Source: an uncultured Pelagibacteraceae bacterium (GTDB lineage Bacteria; Pseudomonadota; Alphaproteobacteria; Pelagibacterales; Pelagibacteraceae). From it: a stretch of 64,000 bases of DNA. Position 1 is the first letter of the stretch; every line of letters starts with the position of its first letter. A program made the position numbers and the translations under genes. The stretch is taken from the NCBI GenBank assembly GCA_902523095.1, contig CABYYE010000002.1, forward strand, positions 1 through 64,000, in the 5' to 3' direction. The notes under the pieces are model-generated. The model searched no databases. It had not been told where the DNA came from and was given only the letters and a program-made list of their open reading frames with translations. This document shows positions 30,714 through 40,471 of this stretch, piece after piece.

Positions 30714-31270
30714 TTTGTTGTTACAGTTGAAAGAGTATTAAAATTTTTATCTATAATAACAATTTCACCCGATCTTGGTATTACATTTGTTATTGAAGTA
30801 ATTATTACATAATGGGTTACTAACACTAAGTTACTACCATTCCCATTCCAATTTTTAATGTAATCTTTTAACTCCTTAATTTGTTTTTTCGCATTTTTAT
30901 CGTAGGGCGGCTGAAAAGTAGAATTAAGTGCTGAAAACTCTTTATAATTTTTGAATGCATATTTAGCAGTATCTTTACACCTGCACCATTGACTACTTAA
31001 GACTCGATCAATTTTAATTTGGTTAAGTTTAAATAATTTTCCAATTTTTTTTGATTGATCTATTCCTTCTTTACTAAGATTTCTTTGAGTTTTGCAATCT
31101 TTAATTTCAAATCCAAGAGGATCGCCGCTTCCCGGAGCTATTGAGTGTCTAATAAGAATAATTTTATTACCCTCTTTAGCTGGTTGCCAATTAGCGTGAA
31201 TAGATGAAATATATAAAATTGAAAATAGAAAGGACAAAAAAAAGATACGGGGAACAGTGTTTCTTATCAT
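30710..31270 (-). CDS. Exported histidine phosphatase-family protein
   Basis: Signal peptide; LIRHSIAPGSGDP RHG-like motif; VTHYV. Confidence 0.82.
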   Translation of the reverse strand: MIRNTVPRIFFLSFLFSILYISSIHANWQPAKEGNKIILIRHSIAPGSGDPLGFEIKDCKTQRNLSKEGIDQSKKIGKLFKLNQIKIDRVLSSQWCRCKDTAKYAFKNYKEFSALNSTFQPPYDKNAKKQIKELKDYIKNWNGNGSNLVLVTHYVIITSITNVIPRSGEIVIIDKNFNTLSTVTTN

Positions 31271-31389
31271 GGCGGATGAAAAGAGAGTATAACAAATTTA
31301 TGATGCCTTGGTCTAGTTGACATGGCAAATAAACTTTAATGTTTTAGCTGGTTGTAATCAAAACACTTGTGAGGTGAGTGAATAACTTT

Positions 31390-31767
31390 TCAACTTTTAG
31401 GCTTAAATACTAAACACACGCCATTATTGCAGTAACGTTTTCCAGTAGGTTCTGGTCCATCGTCGAAAATATGCCCATGATGACCGCCACATTTTTTACA
31501 ATGATACTCTGTTCTCTGATAACCGATGTGCATATCTGTTTTTTCTTCGAATACCCCAGGAATTGATTCAAAAAATGATGGCCAACCTGATCCACTTTCA
31601 TACTTAGTTTTTGAGTCAAAAAGTTTTGTTCCGCAACCTACACAGTGATAACTACCTTCTCTTTTTTCATTATTAAGAGTGCTTGAGCCGGGAGCTTCAG
31701 TACCTTCTTGTTTTAAAATATAATTCTGTTCTGGAGTTAAATCAGGATCCCAATTTTTTTTACTCAT
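31390..31767 (-). CDS. msrB: Peptide-methionine (R)-S-oxide reductase, cytosolic
   Basis: Start reassigned to [25 protein letters not shown]...[12 protein letters not shown]. Confidence 0.93.
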   Translation of the reverse strand: MSKKNWDPDLTPEQNYILKQEGTEAPGSSTLNNEKREGSYHCVGCGTKLFDSKTKYESGSGWPSFFESIPGVFEEKTDMHIGYQRTEYHCKKCGGHHGHIFDDGPEPTGKRYCNNGVCLVFKPKS

Positions 31768-32335
31768 CTTTAACTTGTTGATCGACTCCGTAGGGTCTAA
31801 AATTTCCTTTATTTCCACTTTTAACTGCTTTCGCAGGAACTCCCACCATTGTAGTATCTTCTGGAACATCATTTACTACAACTGCGTTTGCAGCGATTCT
31901 TGATCCATTTCCAACTTTAATAGGACCAATTATTTGTGCGCCCGATCCAATTACAACGTCATTTCCAATAGTTGGATGTCTTTTTTCATATCGTTGTCTT
32001 TCGCTGTCTATACTCGGAGAAATACCTCCTAAAGTAACTGCATGATAAATAGTTACGTTGTTTCCTATTTCAGATGTCTCTCCAATGACAACTCCCATAC
32101 CGTGGTCGATAAATAAATTTTCACCAACTTTTGCTCCTGGATGAATTTCAATTCCAGTAAAAAATCTACTTGTTTGAGAAATTATTCTTGCAATTAAATG
32201 AAAGCCAGCTAAATGAAAAAAATTTGCTATTAGATGTAAAAAAACAGCTTTTACACCTGGATAGGTCAAAATTATGCTTAATGTCGATTTAGCCGCAGGG
32301 TCTCTTTTTTTTATAGATTTAATAAAATCATTCAT
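31760..32335 (-). CDS. cysE: Serine O-acetyltransferase
   Basis: [28 protein letters not shown] hexapeptide repeats. Confidence 0.94.
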   Translation of the reverse strand: MNDFIKSIKKRDPAAKSTLSIILTYPGVKAVFLHLIANFFHLAGFHLIARIISQTSRFFTGIEIHPGAKVGENLFIDHGMGVVIGETSEIGNNVTIYHAVTLGGISPSIDSERQRYEKRHPTIGNDVVIGSGAQIIGPIKVGNGSRIAANAVVVNDVPEDTTMVGVPAKAVKSGNKGNFRPYGVDQQVKDE

Positions 32336-32397
32336 ATCCTATTTACATATATAATGACTACTTGAAAAATTTAAAGAATTAATTATACCAATCCTAT

Positions 32398-32790
32398 ATG
32401 AGTAATTCTTTCCATTTAGCCTTGCCTGCCGGAGATCTTAAAGTCACAGAAAAATTTTATACTGAAATTCTCGGTTGTAAAACTGGTAATAGAGAACTAG
32501 GAAAGTGGGTTGATATTGATTTCTGGGGGAATGAACTAACCCTTCATCAAACTAAAATGAAATTACCTAGAGAAAGGCATGACGTAGAAATGGGAAATGT
32601 CCCAGTTCCTCATTTTGGTGTTCATTTAGAAAAAGAAGTTTTTGAACAAATAAAATCTAATCTAAAGTCACAAAATATAAGTTATATTGATAAGCCTTAT
32701 ACTAGATTTAAAGGCTCAAAATTTGAGCAAAATACATTTTTTATTGAAGATCCTAATGGTAACGTCTTAGAACTAAAAACATTCGAATAA
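32398..32790 (+). CDS. VOC/glyoxalase-family protein
   Basis: FHLALPAGDLKVTEKFYTEILGCKTG...FFIEDPNGNVLELKTF. Confidence 0.85.
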   Translation: MSNSFHLALPAGDLKVTEKFYTEILGCKTGNRELGKWVDIDFWGNELTLHQTKMKLPRERHDVEMGNVPVPHFGVHLEKEVFEQIKSNLKSQNISYIDKPYTRFKGSKFEQNTFFIEDPNGNVLELKTFE

Positions 32791-32865
32791 AATCACAACT
32801 TTTCCACTATTTACAAGTCAGATTATCTTGACGTATCATTACCTTCTATTAAGAATAAACAATCT

Positions 32866-35298
32866 ATGAAATCAAAAACAAAAGTGGTGGTAGTCGGTGG
32901 TGGTGTAGTCGGAGTAAGTGTGCTTTATCACTTAGCTAAAAAGGGTTGGTCAGACGTAGTATTAGTTGAAAGAAAAGAATTAACTTCAGGATCAACTTGG
33001 CATGCTGCGGGATTATTGCCTTTGTTTAATATGAGTTATTCAGTTGGTCAACTTCATAGATATGCTGTTCAACTTTATAAATCTTTAGAAAAAGAAACAG
33101 GTAAGAATGTTGGTTTTAGTGTTGTATCAAATATTCGCTTAGCGCAAACTCAAGATCGTATGGATGAATATCATCAATACGCAGGTGTAGCTAAAACTAT
33201 TGGGGTAGATGTAAAGTTTTTAAAACCTCAACAAGTAAAAGAAATTTGGCCATTAATAAATACTGAAGGTTTAGTTGGTGCAATACAACATCCTGAAGAT
33301 GGTTATATTCAGCCGGCGGATTTAACACAGGCATTAGCAACAGGTGCAAGAAATCATGGAGCAGAAATTTATAGAAACACAACAGTTACAGAAATTAAAC
33401 AAACCAAAGATGGTTGGATTGTTAAAACTGACAAAGGAGATATAGAATGTGAGCATGTTGTATCTTGTAGTGGAAACTTTGCAAGACAAACTGGTCGAAT
33501 GGTTGGTTTAGATATTCCTGTAATTCCTGTTGAACATCAATACATAGTTACTGAGCCTCATCCAGAAATTCAAAAAAGAAGGAAAGAAGGAAAACCTGAA
33601 ATGGGAGTGCTTAGAGATAGTGATAACTCTTGGTACATGAGAGAGGAAGCTGGCGGATTATTACTTGGTCCTTATGAAAAAGGGGCGCCATGTTGTTATG
33701 TTGATGGTCCTTCTAAAGATAGTGAATATGAATTATTTCAAGAAGATTTAGATCGATTAGCCCCACACATTGAAGGAGCAATAAAAAGAGTTCCTGCGTT
33801 TGGAGAAGTTGGTGTAAAAAAAGTTTATAATGGTGCAATCGCTTACACTCCTGATGGAAATCCGATAGTTGGTCCTGCATGGGGATTAAAAAACTTTTGG
33901 ATTAATGAAGGCCATAGTTTTGGAATTACAGCTGCAGGAGGAGCTGGATGGCAATTAGCTGAGTGGATAATTGATGGCGAACCAACTATAGATATGCTTG
34001 GAGTTGAACCAAGAAGATATGGCTCATACGCAACTAAATCTTATTTAAAAGCTAAAAATGAGGAAGCGTATGCAAATGTATTTACAGTTCATTATCCTGA
34101 TGAAGAAAGAGAAGCAGGCAGACCTTTAAGACAAGCTCCATGCTACGATCGTTTAAAAAAATTAGGAGCAGTGTTTGGTGCTAAATTTGGATGGGAAAGA
34201 GCTAACTTTTTTTCAAGAGATGGAGAGAAACAAGAAGATGATTGGTCGTTTAGAAGATCTAAATGGTTTAAAAATGTTGAGAGTGAATGTAGGAATGTAA
34301 AAGAAAATGTTGGACTTCTTGACATGACAGCATTTGGAAAATGTAGAATTAAAGGTCCTGGAGCAGAAGAATTTTTAGATAAACTTGTTGCAAATAAACT
34401 TCCTAAGAAAATTGGAAGAATTAATCTTTGTCATGCTTTAAATACTAAAGGTGGTGTTCATTCTGAATTTACTATCATGAGAGAAGCGGAAGATAGTTTT
34501 TATTTGGTTTCAGCTGGAGCATACCAAAGACTTGATCACGATTGGATTCATAAATGGATGCCAAAGGATGGAACTGTCCAATACGAAAATTTAACTAACA
34601 GTATGGGGGTTTTAGTTGTCTCTGGACCTAAAGCGAGACAGCTTATGCAAAAAGTTTCTAGATCAGATTTTTCTAACGAAAGATTTAAATGGTTAAGTGC
34701 ACAAAATATTAATATCGGTTTAGCTCCCTGTAGCGCTATGAGAGTAAACTTTGTTGGAGAATTAGGTTGGGAACTTCATCATCCAATCGAATATCAGAAT
34801 CATATCTTTGATCAATTAATGGAGGCTGGAAAAGAATTTGGTTTAAAACCTTACGGTATTAGAGCTATGAATAGTCTTAGAGTTGAAAAATCATATAAAT
34901 TAGTAGGAACAGAATTATCAATTGAATACTCACCATATGAGTCAGGTCTGGATAGATTTGTTCACCCAAATAAAGGGGATTTTATAGGTCGTGCGGCATT
35001 AGATAAATGGAGAGCAAAAGGCTTTTCAAATAAATTAGTTACAATGGAAATTCATGGCGTTACTGATGCGGATGTTTTAGGAAACAATCCAATATACAAT
35101 AATGGTTCCGTTGTTGGCAGAGCTACAAGCGGAGATTTTGGTTTCAGAGTAAATAAATCAATTGCTCTGGGCATGGTTAAGCCTGAATTAGCAAAAGTTG
35201 GTCAAAAATTAAAAATAGATATTCTTGGTAAAATGCATGAGGCTTCGATAGTAGAAGAGTCTCCTTATGATGCTGATAATAAATTACTTAGAGCTTAA
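32866..35298 (+). CDS. Dimethylglycine dehydrogenase-like FAD oxidoreductase with GcvT-type folate domain
   Basis: VVVGGGVVGVSVLYHLAKKG FAD motif, SGSTWHAAGLLP, C-terminal aminomethyltransferase fold. Confidence 0.9.
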   Translation: MKSKTKVVVVGGGVVGVSVLYHLAKKGWSDVVLVERKELTSGSTWHAAGLLPLFNMSYSVGQLHRYAVQLYKSLEKETGKNVGFSVVSNIRLAQTQDRMDEYHQYAGVAKTIGVDVKFLKPQQVKEIWPLINTEGLVGAIQHPEDGYIQPADLTQALATGARNHGAEIYRNTTVTEIKQTKDGWIVKTDKGDIECEHVVSCSGNFARQTGRMVGLDIPVIPVEHQYIVTEPHPEIQKRRKEGKPEMGVLRDSDNSWYMREEAGGLLLGPYEKGAPCCYVDGPSKDSEYELFQEDLDRLAPHIEGAIKRVPAFGEVGVKKVYNGAIAYTPDGNPIVGPAWGLKNFWINEGHSFGITAAGGAGWQLAEWIIDGEPTIDMLGVEPRRYGSYATKSYLKAKNEEAYANVFTVHYPDEEREAGRPLRQAPCYDRLKKLGAVFGAKFGWERANFFSRDGEKQEDDWSFRRSKWFKNVESECRNVKENVGLLDMTAFGKCRIKGPGAEEFLDKLVANKLPKKIGRINLCHALNTKGGVHSEFTIMREAEDSFYLVSAGAYQRLDHDWIHKWMPKDGTVQYENLTNSMGVLVVSGPKARQLMQKVSRSDFSNERFKWLSAQNINIGLAPCSAMRVNFVGELGWELHHPIEYQNHIFDQLMEAGKEFGLKPYGIRAMNSLRVEKSYKLVGTELSIEYSPYESGLDRFVHPNKGDFIGRAALDKWRAKGFSNKLVTMEIHGVTDADVLGNNPIYNNGSVVGRATSGDFGFRVNKSIALGMVKPELAKVGQKLKIDILGKMHEASIVEESPYDADNKLLRA

Positions 35299-36048
35299 AT
35301 GAAAATCCTCGTAGCCGTTAAAAGAGTTATTGATTACAACGTTCAGATTAGAGTTAAAGATGATGGTTCTGGTGTTCACACAGATAATGTTAAAATGTCA
35401 ACCAACCCACCTGATGATAATGCGGTAGAAGAGTCAGTTAAATTAAAAGAGTCTGGTAAAGTAAAAGAAATTGTGGCTATTTCTATAGGCGAAGACAAAG
35501 CTCAAGAAAGTATTAGAAAAGCTCTTGCAGTAGGAGCTGATAAAGGAATTCATGTTAAGGCTGATAGCTATATTGAGCCTTTAGGTATTGCAAAAATTCT
35601 TAAAAAAATTGTAGAAAAAGAAAAACCTGACATGGTTTTTTTAGGTAAGCAGGCTATTGATGATGATTGTAATCAAACAGGTCAGATGCTGGCTGCAATG
35701 CTTAGTTGGCCACAAGCAACATTTTCTTCAAAAGTAAATTTAAAAGATAAGTCTGTAGAGATAGTTAGAGAAATCGATGAAGGACTTGAAACAATAGAAG
35801 TTAATTTACCAGCTGTAGTTTCTTGTGATTTAAGACTTAATGAACCTAGGTTTGCATCTCTTCCAAATATTATGAAAGCAAAAAAGAAACCTATGGAACA
35901 ATTGAATGCCAAAGATTTAGGTTTAGATCTCACAAATAGAATTCAACAAATAAAAGTTGAGGAGCCACCAAAAAGAAAAGCTGGGATTAAGGTGGCAAAC
36001 GTAGCTGAATTAGTAAGTAAACTCAAAAATGAGGCTAAAGTATTGTAA
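35299..36048 (+). CDS. etfB: Electron transfer flavoprotein beta subunit
   Basis: [36 protein letters not shown]. Confidence 0.96.
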   Translation: MKILVAVKRVIDYNVQIRVKDDGSGVHTDNVKMSTNPPDDNAVEESVKLKESGKVKEIVAISIGEDKAQESIRKALAVGADKGIHVKADSYIEPLGIAKILKKIVEKEKPDMVFLGKQAIDDDCNQTGQMLAAMLSWPQATFSSKVNLKDKSVEIVREIDEGLETIEVNLPAVVSCDLRLNEPRFASLPNIMKAKKKPMEQLNAKDLGLDLTNRIQQIKVEEPPKRKAGIKVANVAELVSKLKNEAKVL

Positions 36049-37001
36049 TGTCAGTATTATTAATAGCAGAACACGACAATACAAAATTAAAACCATTTAC
36101 TTTAAATGCAATTACAGCAGCATCTAAAATTGACAGTGAAGTTCATGTGTTGGTTGCTGGAGCTAATTGTGAAAATGTAACTAAAGAAGCAGCGAGTGTT
36201 CCGCTTGTTAAAAAAGTTTTATTGTGTGACTCGCCAAATTATCAAAATTATTTGCCTGAAAATTTAGCACCTTTAGTAACAAAGACTGCAGAAAAATATG
36301 ATCACATTGTAGCATCTGCAAACACGTTTGGAAAAAATTTTATGCCAAGAGTAGCTGCTGCGTTAGATATTTCACAAGTAAGTGATATTATTAAAGTATC
36401 AAGTCCCGATACTTTTATTAGACCTATTTATGCTGGAAATGCTTTTGCCACAGTTAAGAGTAATGACAAAAAGAAGTGTGTAACTATAAGACCAACTTCT
36501 TTTGACCCTGCCGAAAAAACTGGTGGTTCTGCGCAAGTTGAAAAAATTGAAGCTGTTGATGTGCCAAATACATCAAAATTTATTAAAAGAGAGGAAACAA
36601 AATCTGAAAGACCTGAACTTGGAACAGCGAGAATAGTTGTGTCAGGCGGCAGAGGTTTAGAAAGTGGAGAAAATTTTAAGTTAATTACAGATATCGCTGA
36701 TAAGCTTAATGCTGCTGTTGGTGCATCACGAGCGGCTGTCGATGCAGGTTACATAAGTAACGATCATCAAGTTGGACAAACAGGTAAAGTTGTAGTTCCT
36801 GATTTATATATTGCTGTAGGAATCTCTGGAGCAATTCAACACTTAGCTGGAATGAAAGAGAGTAAAATAATTGTCGCAATTAACAAAGATGGTGAAGCTC
36901 CGATTTTTAGTGTTGCAGACTATGGTTTAGAAGCAGATTTATTTAAAGCTCTTCCTGAGTTTTTAGCAGAGTTGAACAAACTGAATACTATCCAAAAATA
37001 A
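36048..37001 (+). CDS. etfA: Electron transfer flavoprotein alpha subunit
   Basis: VVSGGRGL; GQTGKVVVPDLYIAVGISGAIQHLAGM. Confidence 0.97.
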   Translation: MSVLLIAEHDNTKLKPFTLNAITAASKIDSEVHVLVAGANCENVTKEAASVPLVKKVLLCDSPNYQNYLPENLAPLVTKTAEKYDHIVASANTFGKNFMPRVAAALDISQVSDIIKVSSPDTFIRPIYAGNAFATVKSNDKKKCVTIRPTSFDPAEKTGGSAQVEKIEAVDVPNTSKFIKREETKSERPELGTARIVVSGGRGLESGENFKLITDIADKLNAAVGASRAAVDAGYISNDHQVGQTGKVVVPDLYIAVGISGAIQHLAGMKESKIIVAINKDGEAPIFSVADYGLEADLFKALPEFLAELNKLNTIQK

Positions 37002-37030
37002 TCCATATTATCCACAATTTATAAAAAAAA

Positions 37031-37063
37031 TGGTGGGGGTCGAAGGTGCCCAACCTGCCGCCC
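37031..37063. other. GC-rich intergenic island with hairpin / tRNA-3'-end-like character
   Basis: tggtgggggtcgaaggtgcccaacctgccgccc flanked by nearly pure AT sequence. Confidence 0.5.
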
Positions 37064-37195
37064 TAATTTTAATTTTAATCATATAAATCAATACTAATTT
37101 AATAAATGAAAATTTATTGAGAGGATTAAAATTATTCTTGAATAAAGTTTTTACAAATATAATTTAAAATTATAAAAAATTTTATACGGAGGTGA

Positions 37196-37477
37196 GCTTT
37201 CTATTTTCCTGAAGAACCAGAAATATTAATTAAAGAGTCAATACTATTTAATCCAATGCTTACTGTATTTGATAAAATGGTTTACATAGCTCTAAAAAAA
37301 AATCTAGACTTTAAAAGATCAGGAAATTGGACAAAGATCTTAACCTATAAAGATATACATGTGTTAATTGGTCTCAAAAGAAGTGTGGTATCACGATCAT
37401 TAAAATTCCTTGAAAGAATGAAATTTATAGAAATAAATAGAAAACAATACGGACAGTTATTTCATTTAAAGAAATAG
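37196..37477 (+). CDS. Winged-helix DNA-binding protein (possibly disrupted at its 5' end)
   Basis: Frame open from 37196 (AFYFPEEPEILIKESILFNPMLTVFDKMVYIALKK...SRSLKFLERMKFIEINRK); first ATG only at 37256. Confidence 0.55.
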   Translation, partial: AFYFPEEPEILIKESILFNPMLTVFDKMVYIALKKNLDFKRSGNWTKILTYKDIHVLIGLKRSVVSRSLKFLERMKFIEINRKQYGQLFHLKK

Positions 37478-37494
37478 TTTGCTATAAATCATTC

Positions 37495-39102
37495 ATGGCA
37501 AGAGAAGCAATGGAATATGATGTGGTTATTGTTGGTGCAGGACCAGCAGGCTTAACTACTGCCATAAAACTTAAACAACTCGATCCAAATTTAAATGTCT
37601 GTATTCTTGAAAAAGGATCAGAAGTTGGAGCCCATATTTTAAGTGGAAATGTTTTTGAAACAAAAGCTCTCGATGAGTTGTTGCCTAATTGGAAGAGTGA
37701 AGGAGCGCCAGTAAAAACAAAAGTTTCAAAAGAAAAATTTTTATTTTTAGGAAAAAATTCTTCTCTAAGTTGGCCAACTTGGCTTTTGCCTTCTGTACAA
37801 AAAAATCATAACAATTACATCGTTAGTCTTGCAAATCTTTGTCGTTGGTTGGCAGAACAAGCAGAAAAACTAGGTGTTGAAATATTTCCAGGATTTCCTG
37901 CGAGTGAAGTTCTTTATCATGAAGATGGATCTATAAAAGGTGTAGCTACTCTAGATATGGGTTTAGACAAAGAGGGTAACAAAAAAGATACTTACCAGGA
38001 GGGAATGGAATTACACGCAAAAGTAACAGTTTTCTCAGAGGGATGTAGAGGTCATTTAGGTAAACAATTAATTAAAAAATTTAATCTAGATGATGGTAAA
38101 GACCCTCAACAATATGGAATAGGACTTAAAGAAATTTGGGAAGTAAGCGAACAACAACACCAAGAAGGTCTAGTTATGCATACTGCAGGATGGCCACTTG
38201 ATAGCAAAACTTATGGTGGAAGTTTCATTTATCATGCTGAAAATAGACAAATATATCTAGGGTACGTAATTGGTTTAGATTATCAAAATCCTTATCTATC
38301 TCCTTTTGATGAGTTTCAAAGATTTAAAACACACCCATCTATAAGAAAAATGTTTGAGGGCGGTAAAAGAATTTCTTTTGGTGCTAGAGCCTTAATTGAA
38401 GGAGGAATTCAAAGTTTACCTAAAATGTTTATGCCAGGAGCGCTGCTAATTGGCTGTGATGCTGGAACTTTAAATATGCCTAAAATAAAAGGTTCACATA
38501 CTGCGATGAAAAGCGGAATAGTTGCAGCAGAGTCTATAATTGAAAATATTAAAAATAAAGCTGATCTATCAATTTATGAAAAAAAATTTAAGGAAAGCTG
38601 GGCTTATAAAGAATTGTTTACAGCGAGAAACGTGAAACCTAGTTTTAGTTGGGGTTTAATCCTTGGAATAATATTTACTGGCATAGATCAAATTTTGTTT
38701 AGAGGAAGGATGCCTTTTACTTTAAAACACAAACATGCAGATCACGAGGCTTTAAAACCAGCTAGTCAAATGCCTAAAATTGAATATCCAAAACCTGATG
38801 GTAAGCTCACATTTGATAAAACTAGTTCTGTTTATTTAACAGGGACTAATCATGCTGAAAACCAGCCTGTCCATTTAAGGTTAAAAGATCCTCATTTACC
38901 AATAAATTACACTTTAAAAGAGTACGATGAGCCAGCTCAAAGATACTGTCCTGTAGGCGTGTACGAAATTCAAAAAGAAAAGTTTGTTATAAACTCTCAA
39001 AATTGTATCCACTGTAAGACCTGTGATATTAAAGAACCCTCTCAAAATATCACTTGGGTTGCACCTGAAGGTGGTGGCGGTCCTAAATACGGTAACATGT
39101 AA
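37495..39102 (+). CDS. Electron transfer flavoprotein-ubiquinone oxidoreductase
   Basis: VVIVGAGPAGLTTAIKLKQ; C-terminal NSQNCIHCKTCDIKEPSQNITWVAPEGGGGP 4Fe-4S motif. Confidence 0.97.
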   Translation: MAREAMEYDVVIVGAGPAGLTTAIKLKQLDPNLNVCILEKGSEVGAHILSGNVFETKALDELLPNWKSEGAPVKTKVSKEKFLFLGKNSSLSWPTWLLPSVQKNHNNYIVSLANLCRWLAEQAEKLGVEIFPGFPASEVLYHEDGSIKGVATLDMGLDKEGNKKDTYQEGMELHAKVTVFSEGCRGHLGKQLIKKFNLDDGKDPQQYGIGLKEIWEVSEQQHQEGLVMHTAGWPLDSKTYGGSFIYHAENRQIYLGYVIGLDYQNPYLSPFDEFQRFKTHPSIRKMFEGGKRISFGARALIEGGIQSLPKMFMPGALLIGCDAGTLNMPKIKGSHTAMKSGIVAAESIIENIKNKADLSIYEKKFKESWAYKELFTARNVKPSFSWGLILGIIFTGIDQILFRGRMPFTLKHKHADHEALKPASQMPKIEYPKPDGKLTFDKTSSVYLTGTNHAENQPVHLRLKDPHLPINYTLKEYDEPAQRYCPVGVYEIQKEKFVINSQNCIHCKTCDIKEPSQNITWVAPEGGGGPKYGNM

Positions 39103-39148
39103 AAAGACTATTGCTTTTGTCTGTGAGAAAGCATAATGGCTTTCCACC

Positions 39149-40471
39149 ATGTATAAAATTATAAAAAATTCTTGGGCTCTTTTCACTGGCTTTGCAGTGA
39201 TTATGATTTCTCATGGTTTTCAAGGAAATCTTTTAGGAATTAGAGCGGTATTAGAAAATTTTAATTTTATAGCAACGGGAACAATGATGTCTGGTTATTT
39301 TATTGGATATTTCATTGGTGCTAACATCATTCCAAATCTTGTAAGCAAAGTAGGTCATATAAGAGTATTTGCAGCTTTTGCTTCTATGGCTTCTTTAAGT
39401 TCCTTAGTTCATGTAGTATTTGTAGATCCAATTATTTGGACTTTAGCAAGATTTTTAACAGGCTTTAGCATGATTGGAATTCTTATAATTGTTGAAAGTT
39501 GGTTGAATGATAGAGCGACTAACAAAACAAGAGGTAAAGTTTTATCTCTGTACATGTTTGTTACTTTTTTTGCCTTTGCTTTGGGAAACTTGTTGTTAAA
39601 CGTAAGTAGTCCTAAAAACTACGAGCCCTTTATATTAATTTCTTTATTGTTTTCTGTAGCCTTAGTTCCAATTCTTCTCACAAAGAGAAAGCCTCCTACT
39701 TTTAAAAAGACTAGCTCAATTAAGATTAAAGAGCTTTTTAAAATTTCACCTTTTGGAAGTTTTTCTACATTTTGTTCAGGTTTCATATTTTCAGCAATGT
39801 TTACTATGTTATCAGTTTATGCTGTAACGATGAATTTAAATGTATTGGAGATTTCAATATTGTTATTTTCGGTAACACTAGCAGGCGCACTTTTTCAGTG
39901 GCCCATAGGCTCTTTGTCAGACAATTATGATAGAAGAATTGTAATTATCGGATGTTGTATAGCATCATCTGCTTTTGCTATTCTCTCAATCATGGCATCA
40001 GGAATTTCTTTTGAAAATCTTTTTGTGGAAGAAATGTTCAGATTTAATTATTTTTCAACAGAAACAAGCATGGATAAAACAAAGTTATTTATTTATATAA
40101 TTCTTTTGTCTGGGATGACGCTTCCATTATTTGCTTTAAACCTAGCACTTGTAAATGATTATATTCCTAAGGAAAAGTTTGTTGCTGCTGGAGCTGGTTT
40201 AAATATGATATTTGGTTTAGGAGCAATAGCTGGACCGATCGTGTGTTCAGTTTTAATGAGTATCTTTGGTCCAAATGGTTTTTTTATTCATTTGCTTATT
40301 TTTTTCATGATAATTATTATTTTCGGAATCTTTAGGATGAACAGAAGAAAATATGAGGACAATCCAGAGTCAACTTTTACTCCTTTGCCAAAAGACATTA
40401 CTCCACTAGGTATCGAACTTGATCCAGATACAGGAGTAGATTTATCTAATACTTCAAATGATAAAAAATAG
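39149..40471 (+). CDS. MFS transporter
   Basis: 12-TM pattern; GSLSDNYDRR. Confidence 0.88.
   Translation: MYKIIKNSWALFTGFAVIMISHGFQGNLLGIRAVLENFNFIATGTMMSGYFIGYFIGANIIPNLVSKVGHIRVFAAFASMASLSSLVHVVFVDPIIWTLARFLTGFSMIGILIIVESWLNDRATNKTRGKVLSLYMFVTFFAFALGNLLLNVSSPKNYEPFILISLLFSVALVPILLTKRKPPTFKKTSSIKIKELFKISPFGSFSTFCSGFIFSAMFTMLSVYAVTMNLNVLEISILLFSVTLAGALFQWPIGSLSDNYDRRIVIIGCCIASSAFAILSIMASGISFENLFVEEMFRFNYFSTETSMDKTKLFIYIILLSGMTLPLFALNLALVNDYIPKEKFVAAGAGLNMIFGLGAIAGPIVCSVLMSIFGPNGFFIHLLIFFMIIIIFGIFRMNRRKYEDNPESTFTPLPKDITPLGIELDPDTGVDLSNTSNDKK

Noticed and set aside
28261-31872. Two MsrB copies as a recent duplication
   Set aside because: Sequences are clearly diverged outside catalytic motifs and on opposite strands; functional compartment split is a better reading.
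37031-37063. Intact tRNA gene
   Set aside because: No anticodon or D arm upstream on the minus strand and the T-stem does not pair; only an end-like relic can be argued.
37029-37086. Short ORF MVGVEGAQPAALILILII over the GC-rich island
   Set aside because: No SD, very short, low-complexity C-terminus; more likely structured or relic DNA than a coding peptide, although not excluded.
39103-39148. Terminator after the ETF-QO gene
   Set aside because: The spacer has no convincing stem with a T run.
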